Below are positions 46,513 through 56,081 of a stretch of DNA of 64,000 nucleotides, piece after piece. The notes beneath the pieces were generated by a model. The model worked only from the letters and a program-made list of their open reading frames with translations. It made no database searches and was not told the DNA's origin. The position numbers and the translations under genes were made by a program. Where the stretch lies: contig NZ_LWIG01000059.1 in NCBI RefSeq assembly GCF_002068095.1, positions 63,739-127,738 of the forward strand, written 5' to 3'. Within the stretch, counting starts at the first letter, position 1; each line of letters starts with the position of its first letter. The stretch comes from Bradyrhizobium sacchari (GTDB taxonomy: Bacteria > Pseudomonadota > Alphaproteobacteria > Rhizobiales > Xanthobacteraceae).

Positions 46513-47307
46513 TCAAAGTGTTGCAACGGCATGGATAAGCGGTTTCTCGGCGACGTCAGCTTGCGGCGAACCGCCGAGGTAAAGAGCCTTGATGTCGTCG
46601 CGGCTGCGTAATTCGACTGACGAGCCGGACAGTACGCTGCGGCCGTTCTCGAGCACGACGGCATGGTCGGCAAAGCGCAGCGCAACCGTCGAATTCTGTT
46701 CTGCGACGAGGATCGAGAGACCCTGCTCGCCGTTGAGCTGCTTGAGCGCACGAAAAATGCCTTCGACGACAAGCGGCGCGAGCCCCATCGACGGCTCGTC
46801 GAGCACCAGCAGTCGTGGCCGCGACATCAATGCGCGACCGATCGCCGTCATCTGCTGCTCGCCGCCTGAGGTAAGGCCTGAGATCGAGCTGCGGTGATCC
46901 TTCAGTCGCGGGAAAAGCTCGTAGATCTCTTCAAGGTCGGCTCGGATTAGGCGAGACTTTGCATCGCGGCCAATGGCGCCGGTGATAAGGTTCTCCTCGA
47001 CCGTCAGCGACCGGAAGCAATGCCGGCCTTCGAGCACCGGAACGATCCCGGCCCGGACGAGGTTCGCGGGCGATGCGGACACGATGTCGCGGCCGTCGAA
47101 AAGAAGCCGCCCGGCCGCCACTTGGCCGCGCCGAGCCGGCAGCAGCGCCGAGATCGCCTGGAGGGTCGTCGACTTCCCGGCCCCGTTTGCGCCGAGGACG
47201 GCGACGATCTCACCGCGCCGGACGGTGAACGACACGTCGCTCACCGCGCGATTGGCATGGTTGTAGGTTGCCGCAAGCCCTTCGACCGAAAGCAGAACGT
47301 CACTCAT
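46513..47307 (-). CDS. livF: branched-chain-amino-acid-type ABC transporter ATP-binding protein LivF
   Basis: A 264-residue HAAT ATPase. Walker A GANGAGKST near residue 37, LVRAGIVPVLEGRHCF, the signature LTSGGEQQMTAIGRAL and Walker B LLVLDEPSMGLAP are typical of LivF. ATG 47307 follows GGGGTGAG. It partners with the LivG homologue at 50674-51597. The operon context suggests that the transported solute is not an amino acid but a sulfur compound or amide. Confidence 0.9.
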   Translation of the reverse strand: MSDVLLSVEGLAATYNHANRAVSDVSFTVRRGEIVAVLGANGAGKSTTLQAISALLPARRGQVAAGRLLFDGRDIVSASPANLVRAGIVPVLEGRHCFRSLTVEENLITGAIGRDAKSRLIRADLEEIYELFPRLKDHRSSISGLTSGGEQQMTAIGRALMSRPRLLVLDEPSMGLAPLVVEGIFRALKQLNGEQGLSILVAEQNSTVALRFADHAVVLENGRSVLSGSSVELRSRDDIKALYLGGSPQADVAEKPLIHAVATL

Positions 47308-47375
47308 GACCGGACTCACCCCGTGAGAACTGCGGAAGCCGAGGCTCCCGCAGTGACCAAAGCTTTGCTTTTCCG

Positions 47376-48704
47376 CTACTGGCCGACCTGATCATCGCCG
47401 GAGGCACGGATCTTGATACTGTGCTCCTTGGCATAGGCGGCCGACGACTTCTCGATGATGGGCCTCAGGGCCGCCCAATCCGGCGCGATCCAGTCCGAGA
47501 CGACCTTCCACTTGCTGCCATCCCACTGCTGGAAAGTGACCCGGCCGTCCCCTTCGTGATTGTCCCAGGTGACGTTGATCGAATGGAACAGGCCCTTCGC
47601 GCCCAGGGCCTCGACCCGTGCCGGGTCGAGCTGGAGGTGCTCAAATCCCCAACGGACCTCGTCGCCCGTCAGAGTGCGCTTGCCGAACTTTGCCTGCGCG
47701 ATCCGGACAGCTTCGACATTGAGGATGCCGTTTACGATTCCGAGGTTGTGATAGACGCTGCCGATGCGCTTCTTGTCCTCAAGATTGCCCTTGTTCGCGC
47801 CATAGACGGACTTGATCACCTCCTGAAGAACGGGATACTCGGCACCCGAGGCCTGGGTCGTGATCGCGATGTAGCCCTTGGCAGCGTCACCGGCGGGAAT
47901 GACGTCTTCCTCGGAGTTGGACCAGACGTTGCCGATGATGTGATCGGCAGGGAAGCCCACCTTCTGCGCGGTCTTCAAGGCCACCGGATTCATCACGCCC
48001 CAGCCTCGCAGCACCACGTAATCGGGCTTCGCCCTGCGGATCGACAGCCATTGCGATTGCTGCTCGTTCCCCGGGTGCGGGACTTCGATCTGCTCCAGCT
48101 CAAAGCCGTATTTGTCTGCCAAGAGCTTGTAGATCGGGATCGTTTCCTTGCCGTAGGGCGAACCGTGATAGAGCACGACGATCTTCTTGCCCTTCAGCTT
48201 GTCCGCGCCGCCTTCCCTAGAGGCAATGTAGTTCACGATGCCGGACGTCTCGCTGTAGGGATTGAGCAGCAGCGGAAAGACGTAAGGGAATACGCGGCCA
48301 TCGGTCGAATCGGTGCGGCCATGGTTGATGGTGATCAACGGCACCTTGTCCTTGCTGATCCGGTCGATCATGGCATAAGCAATGCCGACCGACAGCGGGT
48401 TCCAGGCCGCAATCCCGGGACGGCTCTTCAGCCGCTCATAAACCTCGACGCCGCGCTCGACCTCGTACTGGGTCTCACCTTCATCCCAGGTGAGCTTGAC
48501 GCCGTTGATGCCGCCGTCGCGGATGTTGATTAGGTTCAGATAGTCGATGAAGCCCCCGAAAAACCCGGTTCCTCCAGCGGCATAGGGTCCGACACGGTAG
48601 CTTTGCAGCGGAAAGAACTGTTCGTCGGCGCGCGCCGCCAACGTACTGGCAAGGCCTACGGCGAGTGCCGCAGCCAGCACCTTCAGACGTCTCATCACGT
48701 TCAT
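47376..48704 (-). CDS. HAAT-family periplasmic substrate-binding protein (LivK-like)
   Basis: A 442-residue binding protein. ATG 48704 follows AAGGAG; the leader VLAAALAVGLASTLAARA-DE is a Sec signal peptide. The Peripla_BP_6 fold shows GGINGVKLTWDEGETQYEVERGVEVYERL, YHGSPYGKETIP, and FPADHIIGNVWSNSEEDVIPAGDAAKGY. It lies between the LivM-like and LivF-like genes. The ligand is not predictable from sequence alone; its operon carries two flavin monooxygenases linked to organosulfur use. Confidence 0.88.
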   Translation of the reverse strand: MNVMRRLKVLAAALAVGLASTLAARADEQFFPLQSYRVGPYAAGGTGFFGGFIDYLNLINIRDGGINGVKLTWDEGETQYEVERGVEVYERLKSRPGIAAWNPLSVGIAYAMIDRISKDKVPLITINHGRTDSTDGRVFPYVFPLLLNPYSETSGIVNYIASREGGADKLKGKKIVVLYHGSPYGKETIPIYKLLADKYGFELEQIEVPHPGNEQQSQWLSIRRAKPDYVVLRGWGVMNPVALKTAQKVGFPADHIIGNVWSNSEEDVIPAGDAAKGYIAITTQASGAEYPVLQEVIKSVYGANKGNLEDKKRIGSVYHNLGIVNGILNVEAVRIAQAKFGKRTLTGDEVRWGFEHLQLDPARVEALGAKGLFHSINVTWDNHEGDGRVTFQQWDGSKWKVVSDWIAPDWAALRPIIEKSSAAYAKEHSIKIRASGDDQVGQ

Positions 48705-48733
48705 TGCAAGCTCCTTTGGGTTTTGCAAAAATC

Positions 48734-49780
48734 TCAAGACGGAAGCAGTGAGCGATTGGCAGGCCGGATGGCGGCCCAGGCGCGGTCCCACAGCGCGATC
48801 AGCCCGCGCGGCTCTGCGCTCAGAAAAACGATGATGAGCCCACCGATCACGATGCGCTGGCTCATCTCCAGAACACCCGAATCGAACACGCTGCCGAGCA
48901 ACGCGGCACCGATCCGGGACAGCAGGAGCGGGAACACAACGATGAAGGCAGCGCCGATGAAGGAGCCCCGCAGCGAGGCCAAGCCGCCAATGATAATGAT
49001 AAACAAGATCTGGAACGAGCGATCCAGATTGAAGCCGGCCGGCTCGACCGTGCGCAAATATGCGAATGCCCAGAGCACGCCGGCGACGCCGATCAGGAAG
49101 GACGAGGCCGCAAACGCAAGCAACTTGGTGCGCAACAGCGGCACGCCGATCACGCGTGCCGCGATCTCGTGATCGCGTACCGCGATGAAGTTGCGGCCGG
49201 ATTGGGAACGCAGGAGGCGCAGCGTCAGCAGGGTCAGAACGATCACGACCGTCAGCGTGAAGACGTAGCGTTCAGCGGGGCTCGTGAATGCGACGCCGCC
49301 GATACTGAGAGTCGGCGCGTCAATCACCCCGGATGGATTGTCGTTGGAGAACCAGCTGAACTTGGTCAGCGCCCACTGCACGAAGAATTGCGCGGCGAGC
49401 GTCGATACGGCGAGGTAGAATCCGCGTAGCCGCAGGCTCGGCAGGCCGAATACGATGCCGATGGCCGCCGCAACGCCTCCGGCCAGCACCAGATCGATGA
49501 GCAGCGGCAATGCCGGGAAGCGAAGGTGAAGATTGTAGGCGGCGTAGGCGCCGACAGCGAGAAAGGCGGCAGAGCCGAGCGAGACCTGCCCGGCGTAGCC
49601 GGTCAGGACGTTGAGCCCGACGGCAGCAAGCGACAGCGCAAGAAACGGCGTGAGCACCGCGTCGAGCAGATAGTCTGTTCCCGCTAGCGGAATGATGCCG
49701 TAGGCGGCCACAATCACAAGCCCGATCCACAGCGCCTCGCTGGAGAACCAGTTCGATTTGGCGGAGATGAGAGTCGGCAT
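48734..49780 (-). CDS. livM: HAAT-family ABC permease LivM
   Basis: A 348-residue permease with about ten membrane segments, LNVLTGYAGQVSLGSAAFLAVGAYAAY near residue 65, the coupling loop around AVRDHEIAARVIGV and LIGVAGVLWAF. It starts 3 nt after the LivH homologue ends and should pair with it. The C-terminal EPRGLIALWDRAW is typical of LivM. Confidence 0.9.
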   Translation of the reverse strand: MPTLISAKSNWFSSEALWIGLVIVAAYGIIPLAGTDYLLDAVLTPFLALSLAAVGLNVLTGYAGQVSLGSAAFLAVGAYAAYNLHLRFPALPLLIDLVLAGGVAAAIGIVFGLPSLRLRGFYLAVSTLAAQFFVQWALTKFSWFSNDNPSGVIDAPTLSIGGVAFTSPAERYVFTLTVVIVLTLLTLRLLRSQSGRNFIAVRDHEIAARVIGVPLLRTKLLAFAASSFLIGVAGVLWAFAYLRTVEPAGFNLDRSFQILFIIIIGGLASLRGSFIGAAFIVVFPLLLSRIGAALLGSVFDSGVLEMSQRIVIGGLIIVFLSAEPRGLIALWDRAWAAIRPANRSLLPS

Positions 49781-49783
49781 GAT

Positions 49784-50674
49784 TTACACCCTCTCGACCA
49801 GCTTCTGCCCGAACAGGCCCGATGGCCGGATCAAGAGGAGCGCCAGTGCCGCGACATAGGCGGCCCAGGCCTCGATGCCGCCGCCAAAGAGCGGTCCGAC
49901 ATAGACCTCGGCAAGTTTTTCGATGGCGCCCACCAAAAGACCACCGACGATCGCTCCCGTGATCGAATCGAACCCACCAAGGACCAAGACTGGGAGCGCC
50001 TTCAGGACGACGAGCGACAGCGAGAACTGCACGCCGAGCCGCGCGCCCCATAGGAGCCCACCGACCAGGGCAACGATTCCCGCCACTATCCAGACCGCGG
50101 CCCAGACCCGTGGCAGCCGCAGGCCGACCGCAAGCGCGGCAAATTGATCATCGGCGACGGCGCGAAACGACAGCCCGGTGCGGGTGTAGCGAAAGAACAG
50201 CGCAAACAGCGCGACCAGGCTGCCGGCGACCGCTGCCGCAAACAGGTCGAACCGGCTGATCAGCACGCCCGCCACCTCGAACGGCGCGTCGCTGATGCCA
50301 ATGTCGAGGCCATGCACCTGCGTGCCCCAAAGAAGCTGGGCTGCGCCCTCAATAACGTAGGAGAGCCCGAGGGTCGCCATGAACAGGGTGACCGGCGGCT
50401 GGTTGACGAGTGGCCGCAGCACCAAGCGCTCGGTGGCGATGCCCAGCACGACCATGATGACCAGCGTCGCGGCCAGTGCAGCAAGGAATGGCGCGCCCCG
50501 CTCGACCAGGCTGACGAAGGTCAGGGCAGCGAACAACAACATCGCGCCTTGTGCGAAGTTGAGTACGCCGGAGGTCTTGTAGATCAGCACGAACCCGATT
50601 GCGACCAGGGAGTACATCACTCCCGAGAGCAGACCGCCGATCAGCACCTCAAGCAGAAACTGGTAATCGAACAT
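49784..50674 (-). CDS. livH: HAAT-family ABC permease LivH
   Basis: A 296-residue permease: LEVLIGGLLSGVMYSLVAIGFVLIYKTSGVLNFAQGAM at the N-terminus, FRYTRTGLSFRAVADDQFAALAVGL as coupling loop near residue 165, and KALPVLVLGGFDSITGAIVGGLLVGAIE. The start ATG overlaps the stop of the LivG gene, indicating translational coupling. Confidence 0.92.
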   Translation of the reverse strand: MFDYQFLLEVLIGGLLSGVMYSLVAIGFVLIYKTSGVLNFAQGAMLLFAALTFVSLVERGAPFLAALAATLVIMVVLGIATERLVLRPLVNQPPVTLFMATLGLSYVIEGAAQLLWGTQVHGLDIGISDAPFEVAGVLISRFDLFAAAVAGSLVALFALFFRYTRTGLSFRAVADDQFAALAVGLRLPRVWAAVWIVAGIVALVGGLLWGARLGVQFSLSLVVLKALPVLVLGGFDSITGAIVGGLLVGAIEKLAEVYVGPLFGGGIEAWAAYVAALALLLIRPSGLFGQKLVERV

Positions 50675-51597
50675 CAGATCTCAAACTCCGTATCGGTCTC
50701 ATGCGCGACGCCGAGATAGGCGTCGATCACCGCAGGGTCGGTGCGGACCTGGGCGGGCGTGCCGTCCGCGATCTTTCGTCCGTAATCGAGTACGGCCACG
50801 CGATCGGACAGCCCCATCACCACGCCGATGTCATGCTCGATCAGGACGATTGTTGTGCCAAAACTGTCGCGAGCGTTGCGCACATGCTGCGACAGCTCCC
50901 GCTTCTCGGCGAGAGTCACGCCCGCGAATGGCTCGTCCAGCAGCAGGAGCTTCGGCCGCGTAACAAGGGCGCGCGCCAACTCGACCCCCTTCTGCACTCC
51001 GTAAGGCAGCGTTCCGGCAAGGCGGTCACGAACTTCGGTAAGATGCAGGAAGCCGATCACTTCTTCGGCGGCCGCGCGATTCTCCGCCTCTATCCGCCGC
51101 GCCAGTGGCGAGCCGACGATCTGCTGCAAAAACCCCGCACGCACGCGATGCGCCAGCCCCATCAGCACATTGTCGAAGACGGAAAGCCCCTTGAAGAGCG
51201 CCAGATTCTGAAACGTCCGCGCCACGCCTAAGCCTGCCAGCTTCGAGGTCGGCACCTCGCGAAAGGAGCGCTCGCCAAACCACACTTCACCGCGATCGGG
51301 CCGGTAAAGCCCACTGACGATGTTGAGGAGCGAGCTCTTGCCGGCGCCGTTCGGCCCGATGACTGCACGGATCTCGCCCTCCGCGACGTCCAGATCGACC
51401 TCGCGTAGCGCTGCTACGCCGCCAAATGTCAGCGAAATGTGCGCAAGTCCGAGCGCTGGCCGTACGGGGGTTTTGGCAGCGTGCTCCGCGCGTCCCTCCA
51501 GCGCCTCCTCGCGTTGTCCGCCCGATGCATCGGCGCATCGGTGTGGAGGACTGTCCTCCAGACGAAACACGCGCGCCCCTGTCGCAATCGCCGTCAC
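50674..51597 (-). CDS. livG: HAAT-family ABC ATP-binding protein LivG
   Basis: A 307-residue ATPase with a longer N-terminus than usual (about 45 residues before LGLAHISLTFGG). Walker A is GPNGAGKSS near residue 83, ARTFQNLALFKGLSVFDNV follows, the signature is LPYGVQKGVELARAL, and Walker B LLLLDEPFAGV. The switch is VLIEHDIGVVMGL. The frame opens with GTG 51597, 22 nt after sfnG; a start nearer residue 45 cannot be excluded. Confidence 0.9.
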   Translation of the reverse strand: MTAIATGARVFRLEDSPPHRCADASGGQREEALEGRAEHAAKTPVRPALGLAHISLTFGGVAALREVDLDVAEGEIRAVIGPNGAGKSSLLNIVSGLYRPDRGEVWFGERSFREVPTSKLAGLGVARTFQNLALFKGLSVFDNVLMGLAHRVRAGFLQQIVGSPLARRIEAENRAAAEEVIGFLHLTEVRDRLAGTLPYGVQKGVELARALVTRPKLLLLDEPFAGVTLAEKRELSQHVRNARDSFGTTIVLIEHDIGVVMGLSDRVAVLDYGRKIADGTPAQVRTDPAVIDAYLGVAHETDTEFEI

Positions 51598-51619
51598 GTG
51601 GCTGCCTCTCGCTTTGCGC

Positions 51620-52726
51620 CTATTCGGCGGCCTGAACGCGTACAGGCGTTCTTGCCTCGAGTTCGCGGACCAGCGGGATCACATGCTTGCCGAAATGCTC
51701 GACCTCTTCCTGGAAATGCAGGAACCCGAGCAGGATCAGGTCGGCGCCAGCCTGCTTGAGCTCGATGATCCGATTAGCGACTTGCTGCGGCGTGCCAATC
51801 AGGTTCGAGCGGAAGCCATCATTGTATTGAACGAGATCCTGGAAGGTGGATTTGGCCCAGTTGCCCTCGCGCTCGGGGCTGGCATTGCCGGCGTTCTGGA
51901 CCTCGTGGTGGAAGCCGCGCACCGCATCGGGTATCGCCTTGTCGAGGATCTCCTGCAGCACGTCCTTGGCTTCCTTCTCCGTCTGACGAACGATGCCGAA
52001 AGCATTGATGCCGATTTTGGTTCGCCAGCTCTTGCCGAAGGTCTTCTCCTTGGTCCTAATGTCCTCGACCTGCGCTTTCAGCCCCTCCGGCGTATTTCCG
52101 TTGGTAAAATACCAGTCGGAAACCCGGGCGGCCATGTCGCGGGCCGCGCGCGAGGAGCCGCCCTGGAAGATTTCGGGCAGCGGATCGAGCGGCTTCGGCT
52201 TCAGCGAGTAGTCGTTGAATCGATAAAAGTCTCCCTTGAGCGTGAAGCTCTCCTGCATCCAAATCCCGCGTAGAGCGTTGATGAACTCTTCCGAACGCCG
52301 GTAGCGCTCGTCGTGATCAAGCCACGGCTCGCCGATCGCATGGAATTCGCCGCGGAACCATCCTGATACAATATTGACGGCAACGCGCCCATTGGTGAGC
52401 TGGCTGATCGTCGCAATCTGCTTTGCCGCCACCGCCGGATTCCAAGGGCCCGGAAGAAGGGCAGCAATGACCTTCAGCTTTTCGGTTGCGGCGAGCAACG
52501 CGTGCGAGAAGCTCACCGGCTCATGCTGCTTGTCGGCTCCGTAACCCGCCGTGAAACGGATCTGGCTGAGCGCGTAGTCGAAGCCTGCCTTTTCCGCGAT
52601 CTGGGCGAGCTTACGATTGTAGTCGATGTCCCAGCTGGTGCGCTGCTCGATCGAAGAAATCACAAGGCCGCCGGATACGTTCGGCACCCAGTAGGCGAAT
52701 TTAACCGGTTCGTTATTCACAGACAT
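51620..52726 (-). CDS. sfnG: FMNH2-dependent dimethylsulfone monooxygenase-like (SfnG)
   Basis: A 368-residue luciferase-like (LLM) flavin monooxygenase. It begins FAYWVPNVSGGLVISSIEQRT, has AEKAGFDYALSQIRF, LPGPWNPAVAAKQIATISQLTNGRVAVNIVSGWFRGEFHAIGEPW-type sequence, and FQGGSSRAARDMAA, which match the SfnG group of dimethylsulfone monooxygenases. These enzymes oxidise dimethylsulfone to methanesulfinate using reduced FMN. It is the first gene of the unit sfnG-livG-livH-livM-binding protein-livF-monooxygenase. The FMN reductase needed is not in the window. Confidence 0.85.
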   Translation of the reverse strand: MSVNNEPVKFAYWVPNVSGGLVISSIEQRTSWDIDYNRKLAQIAEKAGFDYALSQIRFTAGYGADKQHEPVSFSHALLAATEKLKVIAALLPGPWNPAVAAKQIATISQLTNGRVAVNIVSGWFRGEFHAIGEPWLDHDERYRRSEEFINALRGIWMQESFTLKGDFYRFNDYSLKPKPLDPLPEIFQGGSSRAARDMAARVSDWYFTNGNTPEGLKAQVEDIRTKEKTFGKSWRTKIGINAFGIVRQTEKEAKDVLQEILDKAIPDAVRGFHHEVQNAGNASPEREGNWAKSTFQDLVQYNDGFRSNLIGTPQQVANRIIELKQAGADLILLGFLHFQEEVEHFGKHVIPLVRELEARTPVRVQAAE

Positions 52727-53705
52727 CCTGGTTTGTCCCTTGAGAATGACACTTACTGCGAGCAGGCGGCGGCATGAGCGCGCAGCGCCATGCGACCACG
52801 CCGCTCAAGACGAGCGAACGCCGACACTGCTGTGCAGCTACGGTTTGCGCTATTGATTTCGAGGAGCTAGAGCGATCTCAGGCCAGATGGTTCTTGCGAA
52901 TTGAGACGCCACTCAAAATCGACACGGACACAACTGATCGACAAGCTCGCGCATAATCGAATGCCTCATCCTGCCGAAGATGTTGTTGCGCATCATCAGC
53001 GCTCCTGAATGGCACCATCGCCTGATGATCAATCCTCTCAGAGATTCCTCGACGGTGCGAGTCCAAGACGAACTATTTTTCGTCGCGCGCAGATAATCTG
53101 CTTCCTTTTTTTCGTCGCGCACGCATCGTTTGTTGCTGTGAAGGTGAGGCTGATCATCGCATCAACGCAAAGAGGCTTTTCCAAAGGTCGCGGCCGTTTG
53201 GGCGCTCCAGTATGGTCATCTTGGCACTTGATTGTGCGACATCGGCAATCTTGGGAATAGTTGTATTGCATTCGCCGGCATCTGAGACCAAGTGCCCCAA
53301 AATCGCTAAACAGCTTGAATTTGCAATTTTTGATGAACGGACACTGTTCTACAGTCGACCATGCAAGCACACTTTGCACCGCGCGGTTTGACTGCTCACG
53401 GGTAAGAAGATGAGAGTGCTGCAATAGTATCGATCGCGATCGGAAGATCCTGCTCCTTGGTGGCTGCTCAACGATGTTCGGCGTCCGCGCGCCAGGTATC
53501 TGAAAGACCTTGCTCGAATGTGATCTTCTGGACAGCATCCAAACAACTGAAGCAGGTTCCCTATCCGCATGGTCAGGCTGGAACGCCGAGGTCGAGCAAT
53601 TCGCTCGTCACGAGGGATAAGCAATCGCTCCGCAGGGATTGCTTGGGATAACGAAAATTGCCGAAGGTGATCTCGGGTTACCGTCGTGTGATCAAGAGCC
53701 TCTAA
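52727..53705. other. gene-poor spacer between organosulfur and biotin operons
   Basis: About 980 bp with only unsupported frames. The organosulfur operon promoter should lie at its left end, but no -24/-12 or clear -35/-10 element was found. The minus-strand frame 53038-53538 is cysteine- and arginine-rich and looks non-coding. Confidence 0.4.
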
Positions 53706-53850
53706 ATGCTCCCAATCGAGGGCATCGCGGTCGCGGCCGGCTTCGGCTCGGCTGACGCGCTGAGACATCATTTCAGACAGCGAATTGGTACGAGTCCCAT
53801 GCGTTATCGCGCGGCCGTTCAGTTACCTGCGCGAGCTAGCGCCGAAAATT
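53706..53850 (+). pseudogene. AraC-family regulator, C-terminal HTH remnant
   Basis: From ATG 53706 a frame reads PIEGIAVAAGFGSADALRHHF and then RQRIGTSPMRYRA, the second helix-turn-helix and tail of AraC/GlxA-type regulators. Everything N-terminal of it is broken by stops. No intact copy is present in the window. Confidence 0.65.
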
Positions 53851-54186
53851 GCTGAGCAGCATATGGCGGTTGAATCGTTAGGCGCGAGCTTCAGGACGGT
53901 CGCCTACTCCTTTTGTCGATTGACCCAAATGCCAAAGCTCGTGCTTGAAGCAAGCTGGCTAGCGTCGGCAGTATCCATGGCGGCCGAAGTCCCCTACGTT
54001 TGAGATGATGCAATGATATTCGCACGACTTAAGATTCGATTGTTCGCTACCTTAGGATCCCGCCAACACTCTAAACTTGCGCAAAAAAAGCCCCCTACAC
54101 GGTGGCGCAGTCAGGAGGAACTGCGAACGCTGATCGACAACGCGGATCTTTCGCATCGTATCCATCAGCGGGCGATTGAGCCCCCT
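53851..54186. other. spacer downstream of bioA
   Basis: About 340 bp between the AraC remnant and the end of bioA. A 96-codon plus-strand frame (54013-54303) is antisense to bioA over its second half. No terminator hairpin was recognised by eye. Confidence 0.4.
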
Positions 54187-55452
54187 CTATACCAACTCAT
54201 CGGCTGCATCGTTTATTGCGGTGTAGATTTCGTCGAGGTCTGCCGCCGTGACGCAATACGGCGGCAGGACGTATATCGTGTTGCCAAGCGGGCGCAGCAG
54301 TAGATTTCGATCGTTAAAGAACGCCAGAAGCCTCGGACCGATATTGGCGAGATATCCCTCGTCACCCACTTTCAGTTCAAGTGCTGTGATTGTACCGGTC
54401 CGACGGACGCTGGTGAATCGCTCATCCCCGCGAAATGGCGCGATCTGCTGTTCCTGCATTGCAGCGACGGAAGCGACGCGCTCGTAAATTTCATTACCTT
54501 GCCAAAGATCGAGGTTCGCCTTGGCGGCGGCGCACGCCACTGGATTTGCCGTGTAAGAACTTGAGTGGAAGAAGGTGCGCGCACGGTCCCTCGAATAATG
54601 CGCGTCGAAAATCTCCGCGCGGCAGAGCGTCACTGCAAGCGGAAGAGAGCCACCCGTAAGGCCCTTGGAATAGCAGGCAATGTCGGGCGTGACACTTGCC
54701 TGTTCGCAAGCGAATAGTGTTCCGGTCCGGCCCCAGCCGGTCATGACCTCGTCGGCAATAAACAGGACGTCTGAGGTCTCACAAATCCGTTTCATTTCCC
54801 TCAGGACCCAGGCGGGATACATGAGCATCCCGCCGGCGCCGAGGATCAAGGGCTCAACAATGAAGCCTGCTGGATTTTCGTTGCGACACGCGGCCTCGAG
54901 TGCATCGAGCGTCTCTTGTTCATGGCCACGCGCCGGAAACGGAACTGAGGTGACCTCGAACAGAAGCGGCTCGTACGCCGCATTGAACACGCCCCGCGCG
55001 CCGATCGACATTGTTCCCACCGTGTCGCCATGATAGGAATGCTGCATCACGACGATACGTGAGCGCGGTTCACCAATATTCCGCCAATAACCAAGCGCCA
55101 TTTTCAGTGCGACCTCCGCGCTGGTCGAGCCACTGTCGGAGAAGAAGACGTGGTTGAGGCCGCGGGGCGCGAGCTTCAAGAGCAGGGTGGCAACCTGTTC
55201 GGCGGGTTCATGGGTGTGGCCCGCAAAGATGATCTGATTGAGAGTTTCCGCCTGCTTTTGAATGGCGCTCACGATCTGTGGATGGCAGTGGCCATGGGTC
55301 ACGACCCACCATGATGCGATCGCGTCGATGATGCGCCGGCCATCCTCCGTATAAAGATACGCGCCTTCGCCGCGCGCAATCTTTGTCATCCCGCTTTGCA
55401 GCGCATGTTGGGTAAATGGATGCCAGATCCGCGACATCGCCTTGTCCATCAT
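54187..55452 (-). CDS. bioA: adenosylmethionine-8-amino-7-oxononanoate aminotransferase
   Basis: A 421-residue class III aminotransferase. It opens IWHPFTQH, the biotin-specific substrate block, then ASWWVVTHGHCHPQI, FSDSGSTSAEVALKMALGYW, HSYHGDTVGTMS, FIADEVMTGWGRTGTLFACE, and the PLP lysine in IACYSKGLTGGSLPLAVTL near residue 272. It converts KAPA to DAPA with S-adenosylmethionine as amino donor. ATG 55452 overlaps the bioD stop as TAATG. It is the last gene of bioBFDA; a following bioZ, present in some rhizobial islands, is absent. Confidence 0.95.
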   Translation of the reverse strand: MMDKAMSRIWHPFTQHALQSGMTKIARGEGAYLYTEDGRRIIDAIASWWVVTHGHCHPQIVSAIQKQAETLNQIIFAGHTHEPAEQVATLLLKLAPRGLNHVFFSDSGSTSAEVALKMALGYWRNIGEPRSRIVVMQHSYHGDTVGTMSIGARGVFNAAYEPLLFEVTSVPFPARGHEQETLDALEAACRNENPAGFIVEPLILGAGGMLMYPAWVLREMKRICETSDVLFIADEVMTGWGRTGTLFACEQASVTPDIACYSKGLTGGSLPLAVTLCRAEIFDAHYSRDRARTFFHSSSYTANPVACAAAKANLDLWQGNEIYERVASVAAMQEQQIAPFRGDERFTSVRRTGTITALELKVGDEGYLANIGPRLLAFFNDRNLLLRPLGNTIYVLPPYCVTAADLDEIYTAINDAADELV

Positions 55453-56081
55453 TAATCAAAATCGTCGCGATGGAATGAGGCCTTGAAGGTAGTTTGAAGC
55501 GCATTGGCCGTGAGCGGAGCAAGCCAGGGTAGTCGGCCGAGCCTCCGTACTCGTCCAATCTGGCAGATCGTGCTCTCCGTATCGATATTCTCTTCTCCGA
55601 TGAACGCGATACCGAGAATTTTTATGTTGCGATTTCGCAATGCCTCGATCGAAAGCAGCGAATGATTGATAGTACCGAGCGCGGTGCGCGCGCAAAGAAC
55701 GATTGACAACTGCCATCGCGTAAAGACGTCGATATAAAGTTCGTTACGATTGAGAGGCACCATCAGCCCACCTGCGCCCTCGATCACAAGCGGGCGATCC
55801 CCGGTGTCCGGCACCTCAAGCGACACAGCGTCGATGTGCATCCGATCAAGTTCAGCCGCCAGATGTGGTGATGCAGGCGTTTCAAGGCGATACCGCTCCG
55901 GAACAATCCGATCGCCGGGAACCTCGGCCAATCGTTTAACCGTCTCGGAATCGGTCTCGCCTCGAAGACCGGCCTGGACAGGTTTCCAATAATTGGCGCT
56001 AAGAAAATTGACAAGGCCCGCGGCAAAGACCGTCTTGCCGATGTCAGTGTCGGTGCCGGTGATCACGATTCGCCGAGCCAT
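55452..56081 (-). CDS. bioD: dethiobiotin synthetase
   Basis: A 209-residue ATPase with the P-loop [14 protein letters not shown] near residue 8, [19 protein letters not shown] and [13 protein letters not shown]. It closes the ureido ring of biotin from DAPA, CO2 and ATP. It overlaps the end of bioF by 19 nt and bioA at its stop. Confidence 0.95.
   Translation of the reverse strand: MARRIVITGTDTDIGKTVFAAGLVNFLSANYWKPVQAGLRGETDSETVKRLAEVPGDRIVPERYRLETPASPHLAAELDRMHIDAVSLEVPDTGDRPLVIEGAGGLMVPLNRNELYIDVFTRWQLSIVLCARTALGTINHSLLSIEALRNRNIKILGIAFIGEENIDTESTICQIGRVRRLGRLPWLAPLTANALQTTFKASFHRDDFD

Noticed and set aside
47421-48533. Long plus-strand frame of 370 codons
   Set aside because: It is the antisense shadow of the binding-protein gene, which has a signal peptide, ribosome binding site and family motifs.
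51320-52273. Plus-strand frame of 317 codons
   Set aside because: Antisense to sfnG and livG, both clearly supported; no motif of its own.
53220-53236. TGGCAC...TGTGC, considered as an RpoN site
   Set aside because: The -12 element lacks the required TTGC and no gene follows on that strand.
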